From Guadua angustifolia (lineage: Eukaryota; Streptophyta; Magnoliopsida; Poales; Poaceae), in contig CM070508.1 of the NCBI GenBank assembly GCA_036346375.1, positions 21,334,852-21,398,851 on the forward strand: 64,000 bases of DNA, read 5' to 3'. Under the pieces are notes generated by a model. It saw nothing but the letters and a program-made list of their open reading frames with translations. It had not been told where the DNA came from and searched no databases. A program made the translations under genes and the position numbers. Shown piece by piece: positions 34,457-45,560 of this stretch (the stretch's first letter is position 1; the number at the start of each line of letters is the position of its first letter).

Positions 34457-36980
34457 TGAAAGGACAGGATGTCGCCTAGAGGGGGTGAATAGGCTAATTA
34501 AACTTTTAAAACTTAATTGCAATGAAATAAAACAATCCAAGGTTTTCATCCGAGTGTCCGAGGATTTTATCCGGATACTCGGTATAAATGTCCTGACTAT
34601 CCGGTAATTGTCGGATACTCGGATTGGAGGCCTCGGGATGAAATTTGAAATTCCTCCAACTTTTGAGCAATCTACTTGAACACAAAGATTCTAAACACTA
34701 CCAGGAACCTAGGTCAAGTAGTGGTCTAGCGAAAAACTCAATAAGCAAGTAGATCGAGCGAATTCAAGATTCAATATCAAATATTAAAACAAGAGTAAGA
34801 GGCAAACTTGGAGACGATGATTTTTCACCCGAAGTTCGGATCCTTGAGGGGATCCTACGTCTCCGTTGAGGCGGCACCAAGCCGGGGTCTCTTTCAACCC
34901 TTATCCTCCCGGTGTTACACTTTGCACTCGCCGGCGGCCCGGTCACCCAAGACACGGGGGTCTCTTTCAACTCGCTAGCCGCCCGGTGTTGCACCTTGCA
35001 CTCGCCGGCTTTCACTTCTTTGATTCCTTCCCTTGCGGAGGTGGAATCGGCCTTCACAAACTTCCTACGGCCAACCACACGAAGAACCGGTGGCTCGTAG
35101 GCGACCTCCTAGCCGTCTAGGAGTCCTCAACCTCCAAGAGTAACAAATGCTCACGAAGAACAAGCTTGGAGATGAAATCAAGTGCTCAACAACTCAAATC
35201 ACACTCAACCCGAGCACTACCCGCTCTCACACCCAACCCTTCACTCAAAAGGGGATCACTAATATCTAGGGTTAGAGGGGCTTTTGGGAGCTTAAGATCA
35301 CCAAGAATACACCCCATAGCACCAAGGAACCAGCCCAACAACCTCCTCCAACGGCTACCCAAGAGGGGGCTTTAAATAGAAGTCCCAAAAAACTAGCCGC
35401 TTGAATCAAGAAACCCGGATACTCCGGACTATTTTTACCCCGGAGTGTCCGGACTAAATGTCTGGATACTCTGGAATCACCCGGATACTCCGGATTGACC
35501 TAACCGAGAGACCCAACCCGGATACTCCGGACTTAAGTCCGGATACTCCGGACTGGACTCAAGAACTGATTTAAAAAGAGCATAACTTTTGATTTCGGAC
35601 CGATTTAAGTGATTTTGGACTCTATTGAAAGCTAAGAACAAGGGCTACACAACCAACAAGGTCTTACTACCCAAATCTCAAAGGATAAATCCAGATTTCA
35701 CCAAGAATCCAAGAGAGACCTACAACTTTCACTTTCCAAGCACCACCAACACCACTCTCTCTAAATTTCACAAGGATGGATCACTTGAGCACTTGACACA
35801 TCTAAAAGTCATTCAATGGAGCATCCTCTTAATAGTACGGCAATCCTTAGACTCAAATTAAATCAAAGATAATACAAGTCTAGAAACAGTTATTTGTCAG
35901 TCTTCTTTCTTAACTCCTGCATGAAGACTTTCACCAAATGATTGATGACATTTTCGCCTTGTCCAACTTGACTCGATTCACCTCATGAGACTCTCGTCCT
36001 ATCAACCTTGACTTGATCATCCTCTCCGACGATCTCCACGCCAAGTCGATCTTGACTTAGTCCTCAAATCTTGGTAACACCGCCGTCTTGTTGACCTCGG
36101 CTTAGCGATCATCCTTCAAACTACCTTGGTCATCATACACACAAGGGACCTAATTCTTTTCAAGTTACTCATGAAAGTCATTAGTGCCAAAAGCTCAATA
36201 GATGTGAATAAATTGATATTTGTGAGCAGTTAATTACCACAAGTGTTTCATATAAAGAGGCACAACATAAATGGAAACACTTGACAAAAGAAATGTTCTC
36301 TACTAAGTGCATCATGATGAATATGTAATTGATCTATATGCACTAGAGAGATAATTGCCGATATGATGAATCGATTAAATAATGGCAAGGATCACAGTCT
36401 TTACTTAAATGAAGCACATGATAGAATACACACGAATTGTACATGTGCAACTAATATTTGAAATAAGAGTAAATATGTGATCCAACACTAAGATTAAACT
36501 TCACTAAGAGAGGTGCATGAAAAGATACACAACCAAAACATGCATGCACCAAGTCAATTTATAGCAATGTGAAGTTTAACTCTAGTTATTACATGCATAC
36601 TAAAAGCAAAGCACATAATGAACTCAAATGAACATATATGCACAAATAAATATGACATGAACCAATGTGCATATATACAATCAACATACTACTTGGAGTT
36701 CACTATGCATTTGCACAAAAGGAATGCAATAACAAATATGGAAGGGATATCGAGATTGCATACCTTATCTTTGCTTAACCATCCACTTGATTTTCCTCTA
36801 AATAGATGAGACTAATACTCAACTTGGCAATGAACATGTTAGTCTCATAGCAATATAATCATATTAGAGGTTTGTCATTTGTTAAGCACTAAGTTAAGCA
36901 TTTACACAATTACATAGATTGTCATTATATGTGTTTGTCATTAATCACCAAAATAACATTAGTGTCTAGATGCACTTTCA
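34457..36980 (-). repeat. 5' LTR of the gag-only retrotransposon
   Basis: 2524 bp, nearly identical to its partner except for clustered short deletions at its right-strand start (34520-34630) and near 35400-35590. It carries the promoter-like CTATTTAAAG on the minus strand near 35370-35379 and would drive the gag transcript. Confidence 0.92.
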
Positions 36981-37075
36981 ACAGGTCGTGCAGCCTTTGA
37001 CAGAGGGTGACAGGTCGTGCAGCTTTGATGATGGGTGACAAGTCGTGCAGCTTTCACAGAGGATGCCACGCCATC
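36981..37075 (+). repeat. Tandem repeats of the 27-28 bp unit, right half
   Basis: Continuation of the array at 25660-25765: three further units with ACAGGTCGTGCAGCCTTTGA and variants. They precede the TATA box of the second GRF-like gene by about 50 bases. Confidence 0.8.
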
Positions 37076-37122
37076 AAAATGGACAAGTGTTGTAATTGTG
37101 TGGAGTAACCCCTCACCACCAC

Positions 37123-37129
37123 TATAAAA
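37123..37129 (+). promoter_or_regulatory. TATA box of the second GRF-like gene
   Basis: TATAAAA lies 77 bases upstream of the ATG at 37206 and just downstream of the tandem array, a standard plant promoter spacing. Confidence 0.5.
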
Positions 37130-37205
37130 CAGGGCCGAGGGGTAGACATCCAACACAGCCTAACCAGCAATAAACGTTAGCTGAATCTACACAAATTAGG
37201 GTACA

Positions 37206-39040
37206 ATGTTGTTCTACCGTCGCCTCTTCAACAAGCAGAAGTCATCCCGTCCCGAATATCCGGATGCGAAGGCGCCGACGCCAAGTTCTGCGAGTTGCCC
37301 GACCCAAATGCGATCAGAACCACCGCGAAGATGATGCAATCTACCCATGGAGAGACGGCCGCCACTCACACTCATTGTGGCCGCACCTACAAGGTAAACC
37401 CATCGTGTCCATATAATACAGGTAACACTACCATCTCATGCATCGTTCTTTCTTTTTCAAAGACAAGGACCGTGTTGCTTCTTCCAATGGATCGACGGGC
37501 GAACGGCGTGACTCTGAATTTTCTACAACCGCCACGACGCCTACCCCGCTTCGCCGAGAACTTCACCCGGTGGGAGGCCGCCAGATATGTCCTTTTCTAG
37601 ATCGACCAGAGCTTAGGGCCGGTGGGCAAGGGGCCAACCAATCGGTGAGTTTCATGCGACATACTTATGTTAAACTCACGAAGTAGTAGTTCTAAACCAG
37701 TTCATTGCACACAGGAGTTCAAAAGGAAACTTGCGAATTTGCTCAAGTCAAAGGAGAAACCTCCTCCAGGGCCACCCAAAAGCCCCGACGTTTGCGAACA
37801 TGACCTGCAGGCAGTGGTTGATACCTACCACGATGATCTAGCGGACCGGAGATTCTACCGATGCCCCTTGGCCGAGGATGAACGGTGCTGGTACTTCAAC
37901 TAGGACTGTGCATAATAGCACCGAACCGAACAAACCTAACTGAAAAAACCGAACCGAACCGGTCAAATCGGTTTGACCGGTTTTTGGTTTTCGATCATCG
38001 TTTCAAAAATAAAGATTCGGCATTGATTCGACGGTAAAAACCGGCGAAAAACTGAATACCGAACTACCGGTAACTTTCATGCGCGTGAATCTGGACCGTA
38101 AAATTTTCATGCGCTGCGTTTCCGCCGCTATCGGCGCTACCGCCGCTACCGCCGCACATGAGCCCAAAACTGAATACATGAACGAAGTTTCGCTCGCCAC
38201 GGCGCCACGGGACCTACGGCTCTCGCTGGGCCCATGCCGCATGCCGTTGCATTTGGACCTGACACGGGTTGGTTCATCGACATGTTGGGCCGCGTGACTC
38301 GTTTCCGTCCAAAAAGCATTAGCCATTTGCATATGTTATGAGCTGCCCCGATACCGTTATGATCTGCACCGAAATAATCCACGTGAAATGATCTGAGTTA
38401 ATGAATAAGTATTGATTATTTGCATCTTGTTGCCGCGTCGTTTACTATATCTTTAAAAATTTGCGTCAAGTTTGGTAAATATGGTATTTACCGATACCGT
38501 ACCGATATACATTGGGATTTACCGATACCGAACCGTATTTACAATAAATACCGTATTTACCGAACTAGCAATACCGTATTAACCGAATATACCGTACAAA
38601 CCGAATCGAATAAACCGATAAAACCGAATGAACAGTCCTGACTTCAACTGGGTGGACCCGGAGACGTACCACCCACATCTCATGCTTCCTGCATGGGATA
38701 ACTGGGGGGAGCAACCATCTCCGTGGTGCCACTACCGCCGAAAAAGCGGACTTTAGTACGCCCACGGATTATTCAACGACCAAAGCGGGCATATTGCATT
38801 GATCGGGGCACGCTTCCGGTTGTCCAAGGATAAGCCCAACACACACCTCCTGCACCATATAGTGGAGTGCGAGTCGAAACAGATCAGGCGTCTCCGCATG
38901 CCTCCGCCAACAGCCAACTCACCAGAGGTGCAAGAGGGTTTCTCCTCTCGAAGAAGGGACAAGGGGAAGCAGCCGGCCGAGGTCCGCAGCACGCAACAAA
39001 TCCTTGACGCTATGCAGACCAACCGGAACCCGTGGTATTA
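37206..39040 (+). pseudogene. Second GRF-like gene of the MULE, split by a hAT insertion
   Basis: I do not recognise a named family. A possible start at 37206 gives MLFYRRLFNKQKSSRPEYPD. Other frames then give CELPDPNAIRTTAKMM, HCGRTYKVNPSCPYNTGNTT and SFFFKDKDR. The clearest part is CEHDLQAVVDTYHDDLADR then RFYRCPLAEDERCWYFNWVD, which resembles a GRF finger (Cys, His, Arg-aromatic, Cys, Cys-aromatic). After removing the hAT insertion this runs on to PETYHPHLMLPAWDNWGEQP and WCHYRRKSGL, a stop near 38755, then HIALIGARFRLSKDKPNTHL in frame to a stop at 39040. Introns are likely (GTAAAC at 37393, acceptor near 37710), but I could not settle the exon model. Broken by the hAT element and at least one stop. 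Confidence 0.5.
37901..38640. mobile_element. hAT-like element with ACCGAA-type subterminal repeats
   Basis: The ends are TAGGACTGT and ACAGTCCTG, with an exact 8-bp duplication ACTTCAAC (37893-37900 and 38641-38648). ACCGAACCG-like words fill about 120 bases at the left and ATACCGTATTTACCGA-like words fill about 170 at the right, with unique sequence between. Removing it rejoins CWYF and NWVD of the GRF-like finger, confirming the boundaries. It has no transposase. Confidence 0.9.
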
Positions 39041-39735
39041 ACATAGGGGACGCCGAATCGGGATGACATGCCCATATGGGAGGGCAGAAATCCACATAAA
39101 AAAGACCAAAAAATTAAATGTTACACACCCGAGACGTACGGCATAGGCCACCTATTCGGCGACAGCTGGGAGAACTGCGTATCCCCATGGAGTTCTTTCA
39201 TAGTAGGGACTGAGCGGTGTCCGAGGACGAATCGCACAATAAAAACGGGACAGGTAATATGCAGAAAATGTGGACATCATTCTGGCTGTACCCAGATAGG
39301 TTGAACGATCATTTGTTCTACCATGACGAACATTGCTTTCGTTAGTTAGTTCGTCAAGCAATCTCGTCACTGTTGTAATGCCTTTGTAATATCATCTAAT
39401 GTATTGCTTATTTTATCATATGAACTTTCGGTGTATGTGCCCTTATATATGTTCAACAAATAATTTACGTGTTCATAACATGAGTTGTTGTCGACTATAA
39501 ATTTTTGAAAATTTTTGTCTATGATGTTCATAACAATAACAATGAAATTTTGAAATGTTCACAACAATCAAATTTTATTTTTTGAATTTAAAAACAATGT
39601 TGAGATCTTCAAATCATTTGAAATTTTTATGGTAATATCACTGATTTATTAGGAACATCCATAAAAAATTTCAAAATTTTTCGACGTCGTGGTTGTCCAA
39701 TTTTATTTTTATACATGCTCGCTGATTCTACCCGC
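39041..39735. other. MULE 3' region, no supported gene
   Basis: The first 250 bases contain short open pieces (for example YGIGHLFGDSWENCVSP and VICRKCGHHSGC) that might be a further exon or decayed coding sequence. The rest is AT-rich with no clear content. Confidence 0.3.
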
Positions 39736-40080
39736 GAGTGCCTTTTCCGATTTTCGCAACAAATAGCCGGGGCAACGTCTGGCTATCTCACCCATATGTA
39801 AGTGGTAGCCCGCATTGCGTAGGCTGCTCTTGATTTTTTCCATATTTTTTGGACCGTGTCTGGCCTGTCCCGCGGGGCAACGAAAACCCCTTAGTGCCCA
39901 CGATTTCCGTGGTTTCGTAGCCGTGAGTGCCTTTTCCGATTTTCGCAACAAACTGCCGGAGCAACGTCTGGCTATCTCGCCTATACGTAAGTGGTAGCCC
40001 GACCTGTAGGCCGCCCTTCATTTATTCCAGATTTTTAGACCGTGTCCTACCTGTCCTGGGACTACGAAAATACGCAAGTG
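39736..40080 (+). repeat. Tandem duplication of a 189 bp unit
   Basis: Two adjacent copies start at 39736 and 39925 with GAGTGCCTTTTCCGATTTTC and continue through CAACGTCTGGCTATCTC and GTAAGTGGTAGCCCG to CCGTGTC. Differences are scattered. It sits just inside the right terminal repeat of the MULE. Confidence 0.85.
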
Positions 40081-40228
40081 AGATGCGATTACTAACGAAC
40101 TAAAATAATTCTTCCGCTTATTACATGACAAGAAGTTTTTTTTAGTTCTTCCCGGTTTAATACAACAATTATTGCACAAACAGTTCACAACAAAATTTAC
40201 CTAAAAAATAAAAATATGTACATTATTA

Positions 40229-40549
40229 TCGCCAAACAGTTCAACGACTACTAGTAGTCGCCAAACGGTTCGGCAACTATCTGTGGTCGCCAAACGATTT
40301 GGCGACTATACAATAGTCGCCGAACGGTGTGGCGACAACTGCCTGACCTGGCTATTAACGGTTCAACACGCGGGATTAGGCAGTTGTCGCCAACTGGTGT
40401 GGCGACTATCCTATTATCGCCAAACCGTTTGGCGACTACCCTATTATCGCCAAACCGTTTGGCGACCGGATATTATTTCTGCAATTTTTTAAATACGTGT
40501 ATTAATGTCGCAATTTCGAAATAAAATAATATTATTTAAAAAAAAATTC
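40229..40549 (-). repeat. Right terminal inverted repeat of the large MULE
   Basis: Inverted counterpart of the left end. It holds about seven palindromic units (for example TCGCCAAACCGTTTGGCGAC), the CGGGATTAGG segment, and the AT-rich outer part ending in a run of A then TTC. The outermost 130 bases agree best with the left end, while the inner units have drifted. Confidence 0.85.
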
Positions 40550-41381
40550 TTCACAGTCCTATATACGAAAAGTCACCGGAGCTCTCGCGCTTCCCACACT
40601 CCCTATCATGGCAGCGCCAGTTTCTATGCTCTTTAGACATAGTAGGGATAGATATCGTCTTCTGCTGCAGTGAAGAAATGTGTTAAATATACAAATGAGA
40701 GGGGCTATATTTTTCTAAGAAAAAGCGTAGGGAGGCTAAAAACACATTAATTCTCTTGAAGACAGTGTCACACTGTAGTATCACCGTTACCAGCCGGTCA
40801 TTGCGCCGGGAATCTTGGACTTGCCTGTAACATCAACTGGATTCTCTCTGACAGTAGTGCCGCTAGGTCGACATGTATTATGATAGTTCCTACCCAGCTA
40901 TTAAACTTCCAGTACAACAACGAAACGTTGTCAATAAAGTAGTCCACTTCTGCTGTTCTGGAGTCAAACGTTGCGAGTTAACAATACTGTCACTAGTACA
41001 GCTATATGTTTGATTAGATTTTTTATTTCCCACGAGGAGTGCCGTACCATCAAATTATCTTTAAACTCTATCTCCTAGTATTCTATCATTAAACTTTTGG
41101 TACCTGTTGGTACTAGCTCAATGTATATTTTGGTCTCTCAAAAATAGTAAAAAAATTTCGTATTTGATGGAGTGTCTATTTGTCGACAACCATTTATCCA
41201 ATGACTACCTAATTACTCACCGGTCCAAGTTTATAAGATGTATTTATTTTTTGCACATAGATCAAAAGATATTAAAAATAACTAGATTACTCCTAATTAT
41301 TATCACTAAGCACTATATTCAATCCATGCACATAGAGAATATAAAGTAAAGATGAAAATTTATTAGGGGTATAGAGAGAAC
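40550..41381. other. Intergenic DNA right of the MULE
   Basis: Begins with the likely 9-bp MULE target duplication. I see no genes or element ends in the remainder. Confidence 0.4.
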
Positions 41382-42139
41382 TAGGGGTGAAACCGGGTCG
41401 GATACAGGCGGATATTGCTCGTCCCGTATCCTAACCCATATTTTTTTTCGGGATTCGGAGTCGGATACGGATGTCCCGGATACGGATACGAATTCGGATT
41501 ATTCGGGATTCGGATACGGAGCGGATACCTGACGGATTCGGGTCGGGATCGGATATTATAATCGGATAGTAGTATAGTACATAATTGCGTACGTAAAAGA
41601 ACGAATGAAGCATTAACCTTACAACATTAGCTTCAAGTCATAATTATTTCAACGTAGGATATTAGTATAGTTAGAGGTGCAATTTAGTGACTCAACTAAT
41701 TCCAGTAATTTGAATAGAAAAGAAGTTTATCAAATAAGTTGAACAAATCAATTTAGGTAAAAACATTATGTCATCACTCTATTTGTTTGTTAATAGATTT
41801 GTTGAAGTTCACGCTTAATAACAAAGTAGTGTTTTTTAGTGCTAGTATCAAACAACTATTCTATCTATCCAGTAATGTACCAAATTAATGGAAGAATAAC
41901 TGATTTTATCTGGATATCGGGTCGGATATTTACCGGATATCGGGTCGGATATTGCTCTTCCCATATCCTAACCCATATTACATGAGATTTTTCGGATACG
42001 GATCGGATATTGCTCTTCCCATATCCTAACCCATATTACATCGGATTTTCTGGATACGGATACGGATAACATCGGTACGGATTTTAAACGGATTCGGGAT
42101 CGGATCGGGCGAATATTTCCTGTCCCATTTTCACCCCTA
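41382..42139. mobile_element. hAT-like element with CGGATA subterminal repeats
   Basis: The ends are TAGGGGTGAAA and TTTCACCCCTA, flanked by a perfect 8-bp duplication GAGAGAAC (41374-41381 and 42140-42147). CGGATAC/CGGATAT and GGATTCGG words are dense at both sides, with AT-rich unique DNA in the middle. The block TTGCTCTTCCCATATCCTAA occurs twice near 41951 and 42007. Length 758 bp, no transposase. Confidence 0.92.
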
Positions 42140-42147
42140 GAGAGAAC

Positions 42148-42700
42148 ATCACACTGCTTTTCTATTTGAATATAAAATACGTTCTATATTTATGGATAAT
42201 ACCATTTAAAAATACGTCTTATAAACTTGCATGAGAAGTAATCTTCTTAGTCCATCAATCCACTTATGAAGCCAGACATTGACAATTGACAATACTAGAT
42301 TAGAATCTCGCGCGTTGCCACAGACGACCCTTCAATTTTAACATAGAGAAAGGAAAATTCTTTCGAAATGAAAAAAGTTTAAAAAATATTGTAGCACAAT
42401 TTTAAGAGATCGAGGGAAATTTTTTCAAAGAAATAAAATTAAAATAACGAAAAGTACTGTAACTGTGACACTGAAAACTACATTACCAAAGTGCCACGTA
42501 TGGAACTAACAACGACCTCTCCAACGTTAGTGATATATATAGATTTTGGTAGTCTCAACAACCATTTGGCCAGTGGCAACCCAGTTAATCTCCCCAATCT
42601 ATTTCTACACTTCCGCACACGTCAACCATAGCGCATGTCACAAATTCAGTTGTTGTTCGGCAAGGCATTTGCCACTGTTCTTGTCTTCTGCTTGGAGTGC
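42148..42700. other. AT-rich intergenic DNA between hAT element and LINE
   Basis: No gene or transposon end that I can support. The 3' end of the LINE may extend into the last 100-150 bases, but no poly(A) was seen. Confidence 0.3.
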
Positions 42701-45560
42701 TTGTAGAGTCGCGGCGCGAGTTGGCAGGGCGCTTTGCCGTGCAACCATCTGGAGGTCCAGAAGGTGGTCAGTCGGCCATCACCAATGATAATTTTGGTGG
42801 CTCACATGAAGATTTGTTGGTCAACTCGGTTGCAAGGTGAGGCCAGACCAGTCCATGGCCTTTGCGGGTTTGTGTGCCTGAGCCACAACCAGCGCAGTCT
42901 ACAAGCTCACGTGAACCTGTTGGGGTCCAGCACTCCAAGACCCCCCAAATTGAAAGGTCGGCAAACCGATGTCCACCGAACCTTGCAGTTCCCACCGTGC
43001 ATTGGCGTACTGCCAGCCTAGAGAAATTTTCGCCTTATCTTGTCGATGTTGGCGATAAAGTTCTCGGGTGTCTTGAGCGTTGTCAACACGTAAATCGGTA
43101 TGGAAGTGAGTTTTGATTTGACGAGAGTCAGACGTCCACCTAGCGTGAGATGGCTTGACTACCATCCTGCTAGATGTTGCGCCACCTTATCTTGGATTGG
43201 CTGAAGGTGGACCCGACGCAGACGGCCTAGAGTGAGAGGCATTCCAAGGTATTTGTTAGGAAAATGCGAGATGGCACCCGAGAAAGGCTGTAGAATGGCA
43301 TCCAGGTCTAGGTTCTGACATTGGATGGTAGTTATGGAGCTCTATTGCATATTGACCCGTAGGCTCGAGGCCTCTCCGAAACAATGCAGGATTGAAATGA
43401 TGGCCTGTAGTTCCTCCTTAACTGGGTTCAAGAAGATGACTGTGTTGTCCGCGTATAGGGATAGACGGAGTGACAGCACACTGCCTTTCAATGGTGACAG
43501 AATGCCATCCTCGGTTGCCTTTTTTGAGGAGGAAGTGAAGTGGGTCTATGGCTAGGATGAATAGGTACGATGATAGCGGATCGCCCTGCCGTAGGCCACG
43601 TTGATGCAGGATTGTCAACCTTGGCACCCCGTTAAGCAACACAGATGACGAAGATGTCGCGAGAGAGGCATATAACCACCGACGCCATCGATGCCCGAAG
43701 CTGCGGGCTTGCAGAAGGCACAGGAGGTATTCCTAAGATACAGAGTCGAAGGCTTTGGTAATATCAAGCTTGAGCATGAGGACCGGGTTTGCATTTGGTT
43801 ATAATGCCACGCTCGGCTGCGGACAGCCAGGTAGTTTTCTTGAATGCTTCGTCCTTTGATGAAAGTACTTTGAGATGGCGATATTAGTGAGTCTATATGG
43901 GAGGGCAGACGCAGAGCGAACACCTTGGATATAATCTTTGAGATGGAGTGGATAAGGCTGATGGGTCGGTAGTCCGTGGGTGTACCCGCGCCTTCTTTCT
44001 TTGGAATTAGCACAATTGAGGCGCGGTTGAGGGGTGCGAGAGGCAAGGTAGCTCCGTTGTGGATTGTACGTAGAATAGCCATGACATCATTCTTAATGGT
44101 TTCCCAACAGTGCTTGTAAAAAGTTGCAATGAAGCTGTCTAGTCCCGGTGCCTTCTCGGCCAGTAAGCATTGAACGGTGTGCAATACCTCCTCCTCTATG
44201 AAGTCCGCTTGTAGGTCATCCATACTGTGGGCCGGTAGATTGAGATTTGGCCAGATGATGTCCTGGGAGTGCATATTCTTTTTCCACAGAAGGTGTGAGA
44301 AATGGTGAAAAAGAATGTGATCCTTGTCCATATGAAGAGTGGTCGTACCCCGGTCAGTCTAAAGTGATTGGATGAAATTCTTTCATTGACATCCATTGGC
44401 CTTTAAGTGGAAGAAGCGGGTGTTAGCATCCCCCTCCTTGAGTTAGGTGATCCTGGAGGCTTGCCTCTTGCATGCCCTTTCAACCGCAGCCAAGCCCGTG
44501 ACCCTGATTTTGTCCGCCTTGCGGAGTTGCAGCTCGGTGTGTGATAGATTCCTTGATTCTTGAGTGATGTCAAGTCGCAAGATGACAGCGTTTGTCAACT
44601 GGAACTGTTGGGATGCATCACTGAAGAGGGATTTGCTCCAGGCACGAAACGCCCTTGCAGTTGTTCGAAGCTTGTGTGCAATCCGCTTGAATGGGTCCAT
44701 GTGCGCATTTGTCACACTCCATGCGTCATGGACAACCTGCTGGAATCCTGGGAGGTGGGTCCAAAAATTCTCGAATTTGAAGGTCCAGATTTTGATGGTG
44801 CCATTATCGCTCGTTAGCAGTAGCAGGCAGTGGTCAGACATGGAGAAGAGTGCCTGCAGCAAGTGGTTTGAGAATAAAGCATCCTACTCGTGGTTGCAAA
44901 AAAACGCGATCAAGCTTGACCAAAGTGGGATCATCCCGCTCGCTGCTTCAAGTGTACCTTCTATTCTGCAAAAGTATCTCTCGCAGTGCACATCAGTTGA
45001 TGACAGTACGGAATTGTGCCATTAAGCGTTGGTTGAGGTTGGTGTTGTTTTTGTCCCTTGCCTCATAAATAAGGTTGAAATTGCCGAGGGGGAGCCAAAG
45101 TATTTGGGGTGCAGTAGCAAGCGATGCGAGTTCTTCCAGAAAAGATACCTTTTCCTGTTCGGCTACTGGCCCGTATACCGTGGTAGCAAGAAAGAGGCTT
45201 TGTCGGTCAGAACAGTGACATTTGTCATGAGGGTGAAGTTATGTGCAACGGGGTTTGTTACTCAGACCTTTTCAACATTCCAAAGTAGAAGAATCCCACC
45301 TCTAACACCCTGTGCCGGTAGGTAGGTGGCCGAGGCTAGGTGTTGCCCTCCAATTTGTTGGATCACAGTTTGGTCAACGCTCTGTAGCCTAGATTCCTAT
45401 AAGCAAGCAATCGCAGATTGAATGTTTTGCAAGATCTGACGGTACCTGTAAGCAAGCAATCGCAGATTGAATGTTTTGCAAGATCTGACGTACCGTAGCA
45501 CGTCTGACAGGCGCGTTGAGGCCACAAACATTCTAAGATAATACGTAGCAATCAGTCATG
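42700..45560 (-). pseudogene. Degraded L1-type LINE ORF2 (endonuclease and reverse transcriptase)
   Basis: The reverse strand starts with the N-terminal apurinic-endonuclease-like domain (VCGLNAPVRRATVRQILQNI, near 45530-45470), then GGILLLWNVEKV, NFNLIYEARDKNNTNLNQR and DDPTLVKLDRVF, ending in FSMSDHCLLLL with the conserved Ser-Asp-His. The RT domain shows EKAPGLDSFIATFYKHCWE, LIPKKEGAGTPTDYRPISLI, SQSTFIKGRSIQENYL, RGLRQGDPLSSYLFILAID and LYADNTVIFLNP. The catalytic YADD is YADN here. Later parts read PNKYLGMPLTLGRLRRVHLQ. Several stops and frameshifts and a 49-bp tandem duplication break it. ORF1 is not seen and the ends are approximate. Confidence 0.85.
45400..45489 (-). repeat. 49-bp-period tandem duplication inside the LINE endonuclease
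   Basis: TAAGCAAGCAATCGCAGATT and the following 21 bases occur twice, starting at 45400 and 45449. The period is not a multiple of three, so it shifts the reading frame after IQSAIACL. Confidence 0.9.

Larger units (their letters stand above)
25766..36980 (-). mobile_element. Gag-only Copia-type LTR retrotransposon, 11.2 kb
   Basis: A complete insertion with both LTRs and an exact 5-bp target duplication ACAGG (25761-25765 and 36981-36985). The element reads on the minus strand: the right LTR is its 5' LTR, followed by a primer site TGGTATCAGAGC complementary to initiator tRNA-Met, a gag gene, about 4.3 kb of AT-rich non-coding DNA, a polypurine tract and the left LTR. I find no protease, integrase, reverse transcriptase or RNase H. 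It is therefore non-autonomous and would need enzymes from a relative. The gag tail (KDWVPKTA) suggests the SIRE/Maximus branch of Copia; this is inference. Confidence 0.9.
17423..40549 (+). mobile_element. Large Mutator-like element with MURA, PMD and two GRF-type genes
   Basis: The two ends are inverted copies of about 300 bp. Just outside them lie TTCACACTC (17414-17422) and TTCACAGTC (40550-40558), a 9-bp duplication with one mismatch, as expected for Mutator. Inside, all on the plus strand, are a MURA-type transposase with SWIM and CCHC domains, a plant mobile domain gene, a GRF-zinc-finger/membrane gene and a second GRF-like gene. Two later insertions account for 11.2 kb (LTR retrotransposon) and 0.74 kb (hAT). 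The element proper is about 11 kb. The transposase and PMD genes carry stops and frameshifts, so this copy is probably not autonomous now. That all genes belong to one element follows from their shared enclosure by the inverted repeats. Confidence 0.8.
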
